This document shows positions 51,881 through 61,084 of a stretch of DNA of 64,000 bases, piece by piece. Origin of the DNA: Clostridia bacterium. GTDB taxonomy: Bacteria; Bacillota_A; Clostridia; Oscillospirales; CAG-272. Position 1 is the first letter of the stretch. Each line of letters opens with the position of its first letter. The stretch spans positions 4,557 through 68,556 of the forward strand of contig JAFSUU010000064.1 in NCBI GenBank assembly GCA_017445115.1. Reading direction: 5' to 3'. Below the pieces are notes generated by a model. It saw only the letters and a program-made list of their open reading frames with translations. It had not been told where the DNA came from and ran no database searches. Both the position numbers and the translations under genes were made by a program.

Positions 51881-52534
51881 ATGGACTATCAAAAAATCGT
51901 GACGGCTGATCCGTCCGGATTTGTTCTGCTATCAGACTATGTTCCGGGAATAGTGCAGGAGATACGTTATTATTCCACGTACAATTTTATCGGAGATAAG
52001 ATCGACGGATATGAAGAGCCCGTCGCTCTGCTTACAAAAGAGGCGGCAAGGGCGCTCAAAGCCGTTGCGGGAGAGGTCAACGCTCAGGGCTATCGCTTAA
52101 AAATCTTCGACGCTTACCGTCCTGCGTGCGCGGTGCGGCACTTCGTTTTGTGGGGCATCGAGGATCTCGATCTCCGTATGAAACCGTACTTTTATCCGGG
52201 TCTAGAAAAACAAGAGCTTTTCAAGCAGGGATATATCGCAAAACTGTCTTCTCACAGCCGCGGAAGCGCGGTCGATCTTACGCTGCTTGATATGCGGACC
52301 GGCAAGGAAGTCGATATGGGAAGCCCGTTCGATCTGTTCGGAGAGATATCACATCCCGGTTCGGACAAGGTTTCTGATGAACAGCATGAAAACAGGATGT
52401 TTTTGCAAAAAGCTATGGTGAGAAACGGTTTTAAGCCGCTCGACTGCGAATGGTGGCATTTTTCGCTTGAAAACGAGCCTTATCCGGACACGTATTTCGA
52501 GTTTCCCGTTTCATCGGAATATCTGAAAAAATAG
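51881..52534 (+). CDS. D-Ala-D-Ala dipeptidase, VanX-like (M15D)
   Basis: 217 residues. Zinc ligands in SSHSRGSAVDLTL and in CEWWHFSLENEPYPDTYF; FDAYRPACAVRHF is also conserved. No signal peptide, so it is cytoplasmic and would hydrolyse D-alanyl-D-alanine dipeptide, either for recycling or to lower the pool. AGGAGGAAAG before the ATG. Its neighbours are not van regulators or ligases. Confidence 0.92.
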   Translation: MDYQKIVTADPSGFVLLSDYVPGIVQEIRYYSTYNFIGDKIDGYEEPVALLTKEAARALKAVAGEVNAQGYRLKIFDAYRPACAVRHFVLWGIEDLDLRMKPYFYPGLEKQELFKQGYIAKLSSHSRGSAVDLTLLDMRTGKEVDMGSPFDLFGEISHPGSDKVSDEQHENRMFLQKAMVRNGFKPLDCEWWHFSLENEPYPDTYFEFPVSSEYLKK

Positions 52535-52566
52535 CGGAAGAAATCCGTTTTGGAGCGTTTTGATAA

Positions 52567-53784
52567 ATGAAGTTATTTGCCTTTGACACAAGAGACAAGA
52601 AGCCGAAACTGTATGCGCTTATGGCTTTGTCGATCGTTGTTGCCGCCGTTATCGCTATGCTGATCATTTTCGATCCGCTCGGCAACGCAGGCGCCGCCTG
52701 CATCACGTTTGCAGCGTACTGCTTTGCGGCGATCTTAATGCTTCTGTACGCTTTCCGTGAACAGATAAAATATAATCCTTATTCCTACAACACGATCATT
52801 TACTTCGGATTCGCCTTGTTCATTCTGTTTGTAATGATCACGCATATCGTACTCGCGGTCAGGATCTTCAATAATCCCGAAGCCAACGATGCATATCAGA
52901 TCATATACGCGCTTCTCGGTTCGGCGAAAAACTATATTCTCCTGTCATCGCCGTTTCTGTTCGTGTTTTCAGCTGCGCTTTGTTTTTCCAATATTTCGCT
53001 GATACGGCACGAAGGAAGACGCTTCGTGAATCTGCTCGGTATCGTTCTGTCGCTCCTTATAATCGGCGGAGTTCTCTTCTTATTCTTCTTTGACTATAAC
53101 GTGACCGGCAGTCAGAATGACGTAATGATCCACGACCTGATAACCAATACGGCATCGGCGGTGTTTCTTTACTTTGAATGTATGCTCATCGGCACGATCG
53201 TCGCCGACGCGATCACCGCAAGGCACGAGCCGGAGAAGAACAAGGACTTTATTATCATACTCGGCTGCGGTCTGCGTAAAGACGGAACTCCGACTCCGCT
53301 TCTCAAAGGGCGAATCGAACGCGCCGTGTCTTTTGCAAATAAGCAGATAAGTGAAACCGGCAAAGCGCCGACGTTTATAACGTCAGGCGGAAAAGGTCCG
53401 GACGAGGCGACGTCTGAAAGCGCCGCTATGAAACGGTACCTTATCGAACATGATGTTCCGGAGAAACGCATAATCGAAGAAGACCGTTCGACCGATACTT
53501 TTGAAAATATGAAGTTTTCAAAAGAAATTATCACAAAGATCGATCCGGACGCCAAAATCGCCTTTTCGACGACCAATTATCACGTTTTCCGAAGCGGACT
53601 CTTCGCAAGGCGCGTCAAAATGCGCGCGGTGGGCATGGGCGCAAAAACAAAATGGTATTTTTGGCCTAACGCGGCTGTGCGTGAATTCGTCGGTTTGCTG
53701 ACGAATCATCGTGTAAAACAGGCGCTGATACTTTTAGGACTGATCGCGTTCTACGTCGCGCTGACGTTCGTCGCTTATCGGTAA
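52567..53784 (+). CDS. SanA/YdcF/ElyC-type DUF218 membrane protein
   Basis: 405 residues. Six hydrophobic segments (about 15-220), then a DUF218 domain: IIILGCGLRKDGTPTPLLKGRIERA split over two motifs, TSGGKGPDEATSESAAMKRYL, EEDRSTDTFENMKFS, and AFSTTNYHVFRSG. The fold is found in SanA/ElyC proteins that affect peptidoglycan precursor handling and vancomycin tolerance in E. coli. A final membrane helix closes the protein. Last gene before a palindromic terminator. Confidence 0.87.
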   Translation: MKLFAFDTRDKKPKLYALMALSIVVAAVIAMLIIFDPLGNAGAACITFAAYCFAAILMLLYAFREQIKYNPYSYNTIIYFGFALFILFVMITHIVLAVRIFNNPEANDAYQIIYALLGSAKNYILLSSPFLFVFSAALCFSNISLIRHEGRRFVNLLGIVLSLLIIGGVLFLFFFDYNVTGSQNDVMIHDLITNTASAVFLYFECMLIGTIVADAITARHEPEKNKDFIIILGCGLRKDGTPTPLLKGRIERAVSFANKQISETGKAPTFITSGGKGPDEATSESAAMKRYLIEHDVPEKRIIEEDRSTDTFENMKFSKEIITKIDPDAKIAFSTTNYHVFRSGLFARRVKMRAVGMGAKTKWYFWPNAAVREFVGLLTNHRVKQALILLGLIAFYVALTFVAYR

Positions 53785-53807
53785 AGCGCTGGAACGGTTG
53801 ATAAAGA

Positions 53808-53848
53808 TTACCCTCTACTTTTGACTGGGTTTTCAAAAGTGGGGGCAA
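53808..53848. terminator. Terminator-like repeat, copy 1 (inverted)
   Basis: Stem of TTACCCTCTACTTTTGA with TCAAAAGTGGGGGCAA (53833-53848). The second arm is the reverse complement of the TGCCCCCACTTTTGA box seen at 55102, 61478 and 63093. Confidence 0.6.
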
Positions 53849-54012
53849 TTATTCGGTTACATAACCATCATCTTAGAATAATCGGAACAATGAATAATAT
53901 CGCAAAAAGCATGGCTTTTCTCGTCAAATTGATTGCGATAGTTATTGATGTTAAAAATGATATATCATACCGAAGGTATATCACCCGTTCCGAGAGGAAC
54001 GGATATCATTGC

Positions 54013-54042
54013 AAAAAGAGCATCCTCACGGATGCTCTTTTT
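54013..54042 (+). terminator. Rho-independent terminator
   Basis: AAAAAGAGCATCC-TCAC-GGATGCTCTTTTT, perfect 13-bp stem. Directly followed by dispersed repeat A. The 160 bases before it hold no ORF. Confidence 0.88.
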
Positions 54043-54045
54043 GCT

Positions 54046-54166
54046 TGGTGGACCATAGGGGGATCGCTACGAACGCTGCCGCGTTCTACACGCCCTCGTC
54101 GGCGAAAAACAGTCCCCCGGACTGTTTTTCTTCCGCGCTTCGCGCTCCCTCCTTTTCGATCCCCAC
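54046..54166 (+). repeat. Dispersed tRNA-end repeat, copy A
   Basis: Begins TGGTGGACCATAGGGGGATC, ends CGATCCCCAC, with a central hairpin AACAGTCC-CCC-GGACTGTT and a CGCGCTTCGCG stem. The outer GGGGATCG/CGATCCCC can pair. The left end is the reverse complement of a tRNA 3' end (T-arm, acceptor, CCA). Same family as 46681 and 63697. Confidence 0.72.
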
Positions 54167-54181
54167 GATTTCGCATCGCAT

Positions 54182-54214
54182 AAAGAGAAACCGCCTGTCC
54201 GGCGGTTTCTCTTT
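54182..54214 (-). terminator. Terminator of the tRNA-like gene
   Basis: AAAGAGAAACCGCC and GGCGGTTTCTCTTT, 14-bp stem with five-base loop, two bases beyond the CCA of the tRNA-like sequence on the minus strand. Confidence 0.82.
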
Positions 54215-54215
54215 A

Positions 54216-54291
54216 TGGTGGACCATGTGGGGATCGAACCCCTGACCTCAAGATTGCGAACCTTGCGCTCTCCCAAGAGGCACGATTACAC
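54216..54291 (-). pseudogene. Degenerate tRNA (tRNA-Ala-like, anticodon loop TTCGCAA)
   Basis: Minus strand: anticodon stem CAAGG/TCTTG with loop TTCGCAA (anticodon CGC if functional), T-arm GGGGTTCGATCCCC, acceptor end ATGGTCCACCA with encoded CCA, and a D-arm TTGGGAGAGC. The 5' acceptor strand does not pair well with the 3' strand (two mismatches, two wobbles out of seven) and the D-stem has an extra C, so this is probably not a working tRNA. Confidence 0.6.
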
Positions 54292-54443
54292 ACCCCCAAA
54301 ATCGCCCTGCTTCTGATTCGATTATACTCACACACAATCTATTATCAATTCGGATTTTGTTAACTATTATCCCTTCTGCCTTTCACACATTCGTCTTTTT
54401 CGGCGCTCTGCGCTACAATGTAGGCGAAAGGAGGCGAAATGCT

Positions 54444-54805
54444 ATGAAAGATGAATTCATCAGTAAAATCGGAGTTTACGGTCAGATGCACTATCGGTAT
54501 CTGAAGGAAAACAAGCCGTCGGTCGTCAACGTGATGCGGATGAAAGGTACGCTGAGACAGCATCTCGAAGCTGTCAACACAGACGCCGAGGAGATGCTTG
54601 CCCGGTTGGAAACCGAGATGGCGAAGAACGAAGGCGTGACCGAAACGCTGAAACGGCAGGATCAGATGGCATGGGGTGCGGGTCTCCGGTGGAGACCTCT
54701 GCCAAAGGCAGAAGCACCGACCGAGGCGGCAGCCGAGACCAGCGGAAGAACAACATCCGCGCCCGAGCTATGGAGATTGTGCAGCGGGAGGTGATCTGCG
54801 TATGA
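54444..54805 (+). pseudogene. TnpV-like transposon protein, interrupted
   Basis: Starts at ATG 54444 (GAAAGGAGGCGAAA upstream). MHYRYLKENKPSVVNVMRM, DAEEMLARLETEMAK and QDQMAW match TnpV. After QDQMAW about 75 bases of hairpin-forming DNA intervene, and the normal ending NNIRARAMEIVQREVICV resumes in another frame to 54805. Read without correction, the frame stops at 54794 with an unrelated tail. Confidence 0.75.
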
Positions 54806-55063
54806 CGATACTGGAAGACCTTTGGTATGGTAATATCGACCCGCACGAGGCAATCCTGACCGACAGTAAGCGTTACAAACATTTGCTGTCCCGGATGGCA
54901 AGAAACCCGGGATGAACTGAACGAAACGATAACCGACAAACAATCGGAAACGATTGAAAAGTATGACTCTGCGGTCAATGAAATGCACTCCCTCGCCGAA
55001 GTCGAAGCGTTCTCCTACGGATTCCGGCTTGGCGTCCGGTTGATGGTCGAAGCGAAGGGATGA
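54802..55063 (+). pseudogene. DUF6809-like protein with single-base frameshift
   Basis: ATG 54802, with GGGAGGTGAT before it. MTILEDLWYGNIDPHEAIL and KHLLSRMARN, then an extra C in AAACCCGGG (about 54905-54914) throws the frame to an early stop; corrected, it continues DELNETITDKQSETIEKYDS and FSYGFRLGVRLMVEAKG to 55063. This partner of TnpV is common in clostridial mobile elements. Confidence 0.8.
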
Positions 55064-55101
55064 TCGAAGCAAAAGCAAGGAAAAAATTCTGATTACAAAA
55101 G

Positions 55102-55132
55102 TTGCCCCCACTTTTGAAGGTGAGGGCAGTTT
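55102..55132 (+). terminator. Terminator-like repeat, copy 2
   Basis: TGCCCCCAC and GTGAGGGCA pair with one mismatch, then GTTTTAAT. It closes the DUF6809 remnant and includes the shared TTGCCCCCACTTTTGA box. Confidence 0.75.
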
Positions 55133-55181
55133 TAATCTCTCTCGTTTATTGTAAAATAATATTGAAATTTCAAAAATATTA

Positions 55182-55210
55182 TTGACTAATGTAAAATCGG
55201 GTGTTATAAT
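55182..55210 (+). promoter_or_regulatory. Promoter of the signalling operon
   Basis: TTGACT (55182-55187), 17-base spacer, TATAAT (55205-55210). Confidence 0.85.
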
Positions 55211-55259
55211 GTAAGATGATGATTTATAATTATTTCAAGATGATTTCAGGGGGATCGAA

Positions 55260-55481
55260 ATGGCTACGAGTTATAAAAAGCTTTGGCATATCCTTGTGGA
55301 CCGCAACATGAAAAAGAAGGAACTGCAAGCCAAAGCCAACCTGACGCAGTATCAGATGAACAAGCTCGCGCGCGGCGAAGACGTTACGACGGATATCGTC
55401 GGCAAGATCTGCGCGGCACTGGACGTCAAAGCGGACGATATTATGGAGTTTATCCCTGATGAAACGCCTTTTGGCGATTGA
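55260..55481 (+). CDS. Small Cro/CI-type (HTH_26) DNA-binding protein
   Basis: 73 residues. YKKLWHILVDRNMKKKELQA, LTQYQMNKLARGEDVTTD and ICAALDVKADDIMEFI give a full XRE helix-turn-helix, of the short 'HTH_26' kind common on clostridial integrative elements. CAGGGGGATC precedes the ATG. Leads the operon whose next gene starts 53 bases on, so it may regulate it. Confidence 0.88.
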   Translation: MATSYKKLWHILVDRNMKKKELQAKANLTQYQMNKLARGEDVTTDIVGKICAALDVKADDIMEFIPDETPFGD

Positions 55482-55534
55482 TCCGCCGTTTCCGGTTTGC
55501 GCGAAATTATGATTGCATGGGAGCGAAATTCGCT

Positions 55535-58072
55535 ATGAAAAAAGTATGGGTGCTTATTGTCAACGTGCTTATTATGATTTCCATGCTGGGCTTTGTGATT
55601 CTGTATTCAACCATTCAAAGCAGGGATACAGCACAAAGGCAGGTGGAGCATTTTGAAAAAGCCACGGTCTCCATGGAGCACGTCACCGAGAATTATTTAG
55701 AGGGTGAACAGCGCATCTGTGACGTGTGGGCGCGCTATATCAACAGTAAGGACATGACCATCGAGGAAGCGGCATCTTTTATCAGGATTTCTCACGTGCT
55801 GCCGAACGCTTCCGCACATATCGTGTATCTTGACACGCTGTCAGGTCTCACTACGAAAGCAAGGCAGGACGCCCCGGATGATTATACGGTTTCTTATGAA
55901 CGGATGAATCTTCTCGGCGACGTGAGTTGGATCGCCGATATAGGGGAAGCCGTCAACGTTTCCCGCGCATATACAAATCCGGTCAACGGCGAGCAGTCTT
56001 TGGCTTTCTGTAATTTCATTACCATGCATGATCCCGAAACAGGCAATCACCGCGACGCCGTACTGCTGCGTGTTTTGCCGGTATCGGAGCTGGAGCAGAA
56101 ATGGGTCTTCCCGCATGAAGAGTTTGAGGACGCCGAGCTTTCCATGATCGACGCAAGCGGGAATTATATCATCAAGGGGCATTCCTTCAAAAACTCGAGT
56201 TTCTTTGAATTCTACAAATCTTACAACAAAGTCGATTCCGCCGCCGCGCAGGAGCTCTTCGGGAAAATCACTTCATCGACCGGCTCGTTTACAATGAGCA
56301 ACTCCCGCGGCGAGAAATGCATCCTCGCCTATACCCCGGTCGCCGCGACAGAGGGATGGACGCTCCTCAGTTTTATGCCGATGGAGGAATTGAACGCTGA
56401 TACGGAAAACTGGCTGCTTGTCGGCTTTGTTTCTGCGGGTCTTCTGATCCTGTTCGTATTCGATCTGGTCGTCATGCAGATATTCAATAAAAAACTTCAG
56501 GAGGCGGCAAAGGAAGCGGCTTCGGCGAACAAGGCAAAGACCGACTTTCTCTCAACCATGTCTCATGATATCCGCACGCCGATGAACGCGATCATAGGGC
56601 TTACGACGATCACGGAAAAGAATCTTTCCGACACGGAAACAGTGAAAGAAAACCTGCGGAAAATCACGCTTGCCAGCAACCATCTGCTCACCCTGATCAA
56701 TGAGATTCTGGATATTTCCAAGGTCGAGAGCGGAAAACTGACCCTCAACCCGCATTCCTTCTCTGTCATCGAGACCGTGGAAAATCTCGTGAATCTGTCC
56801 CAGCCGATGATAAAGGAGAAGAATATAGATTTTAACTTCCGTGTAAGCCGGATGGAAACGGAGTATATCTTTGCCGACCAGCTCAGGCTGAATCAGATCT
56901 ATATCAACATTCTCTCCAACGCCGTCAAATACACGGAGCCGCGCGGCAGCGTCAGCGTGGATATGCACGAGGAAGAAAGCGGGAAGCCCGGCTGCGTGAG
57001 ACTGACCTATATCGTATCCGATACCGGCATCGGGATGAGCCCGGAGTATATGGCAAATATGTATCAGCCGTTTTCACGCCAGACGGACAGCCGGGTGAAC
57101 AGCATCCAGGGGACCGGGCTCGGACTTGCGATCACAAAGCGGATGGTCGATCTGATGGGCGGAACCATCGATTGCCGGAGTGAGCAGGGAAAAGGAACGA
57201 CGTTTACCGTTAAACTGGATCTCCCCGTCGCGGATCGGCAGAGGGAGAATATGATGCTCGAGCCGATGGACGTTCTGATCGTTGACGACGATGAAGTGCT
57301 TCTTTTAACTGCGATCGAAACGCTGCAGTCTCTCGGCGTAACGGCAGACCGCGCGGGAAGCGGACCGGAAGCGCTCGGCATGATCACGCGTCGGCATGAA
57401 ACGGGCTCGGATTACAGGATCGTGATCCTCGACTGGAAGATGCCCGGCGTTGACGGCGTTGAAACGATCCGCCGGATCCGGCAGGAAGTGGATCCGAATA
57501 TTCCCGTTTTGCTGATTTCCGCTTATGACACGACGGATATTGAAGACGCGGCGAAAAAAGCCGGAGCAAACGGCTTCATCAGCAAGCCTCTGTTCCGCTC
57601 CACGCTTTACGATAAAATCAACGAGATCCTGGGGACCGAGGCAAAGTCCGTTGATCCGGAGGAGGACTATTCCGATCTTGCGGGAATAAACGTTCTGGTC
57701 GCGGAGGACTTTGAAGTCAACTGGGAAGTCATTTCGGAACTCCTCGGAATGTACGGGATCACTTCCGAGCGCGCCGAAAACGGACGCGTCTGTGTGGAAA
57801 AAATGAAACAGGCAAAAGAAGGAGACTACGATCTGATCTTTATGGACGTTCAGATGCCGGAGATGAACGGGCTTGACGCCACAAGGACTATCCGAAGGCT
57901 GGATGATCCGTGGGCGTCTTCCATCCCGATCATCGCCATGACGGCGGACGCGTTTTCGGAAAACGTCGCGGAATGTCTGAACGCAGGCATGAACGGTCAC
58001 CTTGCAAAACCCGTAGATATTCATCTTGTTATCAAAGAAATCCGCAAAATCAAGGAGGAAAAGAAGAAATGA
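55535..58072 (+). CDS. Hybrid sensor histidine kinase with two receiver domains
   Basis: 845 residues from ATG 55535 (GGAG upstream). Helix 1 about 4-25, extracellular Cache-like sensor to about 295, helix 2 (WLLVGFVSAGLLILFVFDLV). HisKA with FLSTMSHDIRTPMNAIIG, HATPase with LSNAVKYTEPRG, VSDTGIGMSPEY and GTGLGLAITKR. REC1 has VLIVDDDEV and VILDWKMPGVDG; REC2 has VLVAEDFEVN and IFMDVQMPEMNG. Phosphate would pass through a histidine phosphotransfer protein; one is encoded at 61078. Overlaps the next gene by four bases. Confidence 0.94.
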   Translation: MKKVWVLIVNVLIMISMLGFVILYSTIQSRDTAQRQVEHFEKATVSMEHVTENYLEGEQRICDVWARYINSKDMTIEEAASFIRISHVLPNASAHIVYLDTLSGLTTKARQDAPDDYTVSYERMNLLGDVSWIADIGEAVNVSRAYTNPVNGEQSLAFCNFITMHDPETGNHRDAVLLRVLPVSELEQKWVFPHEEFEDAELSMIDASGNYIIKGHSFKNSSFFEFYKSYNKVDSAAAQELFGKITSSTGSFTMSNSRGEKCILAYTPVAATEGWTLLSFMPMEELNADTENWLLVGFVSAGLLILFVFDLVVMQIFNKKLQEAAKEAASANKAKTDFLSTMSHDIRTPMNAIIGLTTITEKNLSDTETVKENLRKITLASNHLLTLINEILDISKVESGKLTLNPHSFSVIETVENLVNLSQPMIKEKNIDFNFRVSRMETEYIFADQLRLNQIYINILSNAVKYTEPRGSVSVDMHEEESGKPGCVRLTYIVSDTGIGMSPEYMANMYQPFSRQTDSRVNSIQGTGLGLAITKRMVDLMGGTIDCRSEQGKGTTFTVKLDLPVADRQRENMMLEPMDVLIVDDDEVLLLTAIETLQSLGVTADRAGSGPEALGMITRRHETGSDYRIVILDWKMPGVDGVETIRRIRQEVDPNIPVLLISAYDTTDIEDAAKKAGANGFISKPLFRSTLYDKINEILGTEAKSVDPEEDYSDLAGINVLVAEDFEVNWEVISELLGMYGITSERAENGRVCVEKMKQAKEGDYDLIFMDVQMPEMNGLDATRTIRRLDDPWASSIPIIAMTADAFSENVAECLNAGMNGHLAKPVDIHLVIKEIRKIKEEKKK

Positions 58073-59355
58073 AAAAGCTGCTCTGTATGGTTTTGATCAC
58101 ATGTATGCTCGTTTCGCTTTCGGCGTGCGGCAATACTCAGGAAGAAACCGCCGCAGAATTCAAGCCCGCGCTCGATACGGGGACAAGCTGCAGCATCACC
58201 GTTGCCGGAAGCTACGACAATTTCGAGGCGCTGGAAGCCGAATTTGACAGATTCAACGAGTATTATCCGAACGTGAAGCTCAGTTACGTGAAGCTGGATG
58301 ACTATTACAACACGCTGGGTACGGCGCTGGGAAGCAATGATAGACCGAATATTTTCTTCTCAAACGCTTCGATGAACGGAGACGGCAAATACGATTCCGT
58401 ATTTGCCCACATGGAGGATCTTTCGGACCCCGCTCTGAAGCTGGATCTTAGTTGCATCCGCCCCGGTCTGATCCATAAAGACGCTGAAGGACGGGTGCTG
58501 ATGGTGCCGGTTTTCTCCAGAACCTACGGCATGCTGGTGAACAACGACCTCTTCAAGAAGGAAGGGGTCGACGTCCCGACCACGTGGGATGAGCTTCTGT
58601 CCGCCTGCGAGGCGTTTCGCGGCAAAGGTTACGCCAGCCCCATGATGGGATACAGCCTGAAATCGTCAAGCTGTTTGATGAACACCGTCGCTTACCCGCT
58701 GTTCGTAGCAGCGCTTAACGAGGATCCGGATGCGCTTGCACTTGCAAATAAGCTTGATCCCGCGGCGGGAGAATACATGCGCACGGCGCTTACGGCGGTC
58801 GATACGCTTATCAAAAACGGCTGTATCGATCTTAGCGAGTGCGATAAAATCGAGGATAACTATACCAAAGTGATCCTGCGCTTCTTTGAAGGCGACGTGC
58901 CTATGATGATCTGCGCGGGAGATACCGTGTCCGGAACCAAGAAACGCGAAAGCCAGTCCGAGGCGTTCACCGCTTCGCCTTTTGATTATTCGTTCGCACC
59001 GATCCCGCTGACCGAGAAGGGCGGATATTTCATCGACAGTCCTTCCGTGCAGTTCTCCGTCAATAAGGACTGCGACAATCTTGATATGACAAACGAGTTC
59101 ATGCGGTTTTTGATCACGAAAAACGAACTGAATGAAATGGCTTCCGTGAAGCGTCTGGTTACGCCTACCACGGATCTGTCTTTTGATGCGGTTTACGCTC
59201 CTTTCGGCAAAGTGCCGTCCGAACGCACCATATCTCCGGAAGTGCTCGGCATTACCGACCCTCTCGCGGTTCAGATCCGCATCGCGGCGTTCCGTGTGGG
59301 AAAAGGCGAAATAACCGTTGACGAAGCCGTTGCAGCGTACGGAAGCTTTGAGTAA
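58069..59355 (+). CDS. Extracellular solute-binding lipoprotein
   Basis: 428 residues from ATG 58069, overlapping the kinase stop, with AAGGAGGAAAAG before it. Lipobox in VSLSACGN. The type 1 ABC sugar-binding fold is shown by NVKLSYVKLDDYYNTLGTAL, VFSRTYGMLVNNDLFKKEG, PTTWDELLSACEAF and GDVPMMICAGD. No permease or ATPase follows, so it more likely presents a ligand to the kinase's sensor domain than feeds uptake. Confidence 0.9.
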   Translation: MKKLLCMVLITCMLVSLSACGNTQEETAAEFKPALDTGTSCSITVAGSYDNFEALEAEFDRFNEYYPNVKLSYVKLDDYYNTLGTALGSNDRPNIFFSNASMNGDGKYDSVFAHMEDLSDPALKLDLSCIRPGLIHKDAEGRVLMVPVFSRTYGMLVNNDLFKKEGVDVPTTWDELLSACEAFRGKGYASPMMGYSLKSSSCLMNTVAYPLFVAALNEDPDALALANKLDPAAGEYMRTALTAVDTLIKNGCIDLSECDKIEDNYTKVILRFFEGDVPMMICAGDTVSGTKKRESQSEAFTASPFDYSFAPIPLTEKGGYFIDSPSVQFSVNKDCDNLDMTNEFMRFLITKNELNEMASVKRLVTPTTDLSFDAVYAPFGKVPSERTISPEVLGITDPLAVQIRIAAFRVGKGEITVDEAVAAYGSFE

Positions 59356-59371
59356 AAAAGGAGAAACGTTT

Positions 59372-61084
59372 ATGACCGATAACAAATCATTCCGTATTTC
59401 CGAAGAAAGACGACGGATACTTTTAATAGAAGACGACATTATCTGTCAGGAGATGATGAAAGAAAGCATCGGAGATACGTATGACGTCGTGATCGCAGAA
59501 TCAGGTGAGGAAGCCCTCGGCATCATACGCGCTCAGTACGACACACTGAGCATGGTGCTGCTCGATTTGAATCTTCCCGGCATAAAAGGGACGGACGTAC
59601 TGAGCAGGATCAAAAGCGATCCGGATTATTCCCGGCTGCCCGTTATCGTTATGACTTCGGACAACGAGGCGGAGGTGGAATGCCTTACGCTCGGAGCGAT
59701 AGACTTCATACCGAAGCCGTACCCGGCTTCCAAAGTGATCCTCGCCCGCATACTGCGAACGGTCGAGCTGTCGGAGGACCGCGAGACCCTTCGTTTTACG
59801 GAGAGAGATCATTTGACCGGATTATATAACAAGGAATTCTTTTACCGCTACGCCGCCCAGCTCGATCTGTATCACAAGGACGAGCCGACGGACGCAATCC
59901 TGTTTGACGTCAACCGTTTCCACACGTATAACGACCGTTACGGAAAAGCAAGGGGCAACGAGCTGTTGAAACGGATCGCATATAACGCCATGACTTACGT
60001 GAAAGAATCCGGCGGGATCGTCTGCCGCAGCGCTGCGGATACCTTTATGCTGTACTGTCGGCACGTTGACGATTACGAGACGCTGCTTGACCGTCTGTCT
60101 GCAGATCTTGACGTCAGCTTCGGCGAAAACCGCGTCCGTCTGAGAATGGGCGTTTACGTTAACGCGGATAAAACCATCGACATCGAACGCAGGTTCGACC
60201 GCGCGAAAATGGCGGCGGATACTGCACGTGACAATTTGGCCGCCCCCATCGCCTTCTTCGACCATTCGATGCGCGAGGCGGAGATCCTTGACGAACAGCT
60301 GATCGATGATTTTCAAACGGCGATCCGCGAGAAACAGTTCACCGTCTTTTATCAGCCCAAGTATAACGTGAAAGCGGAAAAGCCCGTTCTGAACAGCGCC
60401 GAAGCGCTCGTGCGCTGGCGTCACCCGACGCTCGGTCTTGTAAGCCCCGGTACGTTTATTCCTCTGTTTGAGAAAAACGGATTGATACAGGAGCTCGACC
60501 ATTACGTCTGGTCGCAGGCCGCGTCGCAAATCAAAGACTGGAAGGAGCGGCTGAAAGTCTCTCTGCCGGTCTCGGTGAACGTGTCGCGCATCGACCTGTA
60601 CGATCCGGACCTGACGGACAAGCTTCTGACTATCGCTAAAACCAACGGACTTGCACCGGAAGACCTTTTGCTTGAGATCACCGAATCGGCGTATACGGAA
60701 AAAACCGAACAGATCATAACGACGGTGAAAAAACTGCGCGCGATCGGATTCCGTATCGAAATGGACGATTTCGGCTCCGGGTATTCTTCGCTCAGTATGC
60801 TTTCAAAGATGCCGATAGACGCGCTGAAGCTGGATATACAGTTCATACGCAGCGCGTTCAAGGAGCAAACGGATACCAGACTTCTCGAGGCGATGATCGG
60901 GCTTGCCGATTCCTTCGAGGTCCCGACGATCGCAGAAGGCGTGGAAACGGACGAGCAGTTCGCGGCGCTGAAAGCGATGGGCTGCGATATCATACAGGGT
61001 TACTATTTCTCCCGTCCGCTTCCCGCTGATGAATTTGAAAAGCTTATCATAAAATCGCGTGAAACGGAGGGAGTCTTATGCTGA
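59372..61084 (+). CDS. Response regulator with degenerate GGDEF and active EAL domain
   Basis: 570 residues from ATG 59372 (AAAAAAGGAGAAACG). REC: ILLIEDDIICQEMM, VLLDLNLPG with the phospho-Asp, MTSDNE, PKPYP. GGDEF domain has RSAADTF in place of GGDEF, so it should not make c-di-GMP but may bind GTP. EAL: NSAEALVRWRHP, NVSRIDLYD, EITESAYT, MDDFGSGYSSLS and EGVET are intact. So phosphorylation would control c-di-GMP breakdown. Confidence 0.93.
   Translation: MTDNKSFRISEERRRILLIEDDIICQEMMKESIGDTYDVVIAESGEEALGIIRAQYDTLSMVLLDLNLPGIKGTDVLSRIKSDPDYSRLPVIVMTSDNEAEVECLTLGAIDFIPKPYPASKVILARILRTVELSEDRETLRFTERDHLTGLYNKEFFYRYAAQLDLYHKDEPTDAILFDVNRFHTYNDRYGKARGNELLKRIAYNAMTYVKESGGIVCRSAADTFMLYCRHVDDYETLLDRLSADLDVSFGENRVRLRMGVYVNADKTIDIERRFDRAKMAADTARDNLAAPIAFFDHSMREAEILDEQLIDDFQTAIREKQFTVFYQPKYNVKAEKPVLNSAEALVRWRHPTLGLVSPGTFIPLFEKNGLIQELDHYVWSQAASQIKDWKERLKVSLPVSVNVSRIDLYDPDLTDKLLTIAKTNGLAPEDLLLEITESAYTEKTEQIITTVKKLRAIGFRIEMDDFGSGYSSLSMLSKMPIDALKLDIQFIRSAFKEQTDTRLLEAMIGLADSFEVPTIAEGVETDEQFAALKAMGCDIIQGYYFSRPLPADEFEKLIIKSRETEGVLC

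Noticed and set aside
48962..53784. A vancomycin resistance operon
   Set aside because: VanX- and VanY-like enzymes are present, but no D-Ala-D-Lac ligase, dehydrogenase or VanRS pair is in the window.
54216..54291. A functional tRNA-Ala
   Set aside because: Acceptor stem has two mismatches and two wobbles of seven and the D-stem has an extra base; kept only as a degenerate tRNA.
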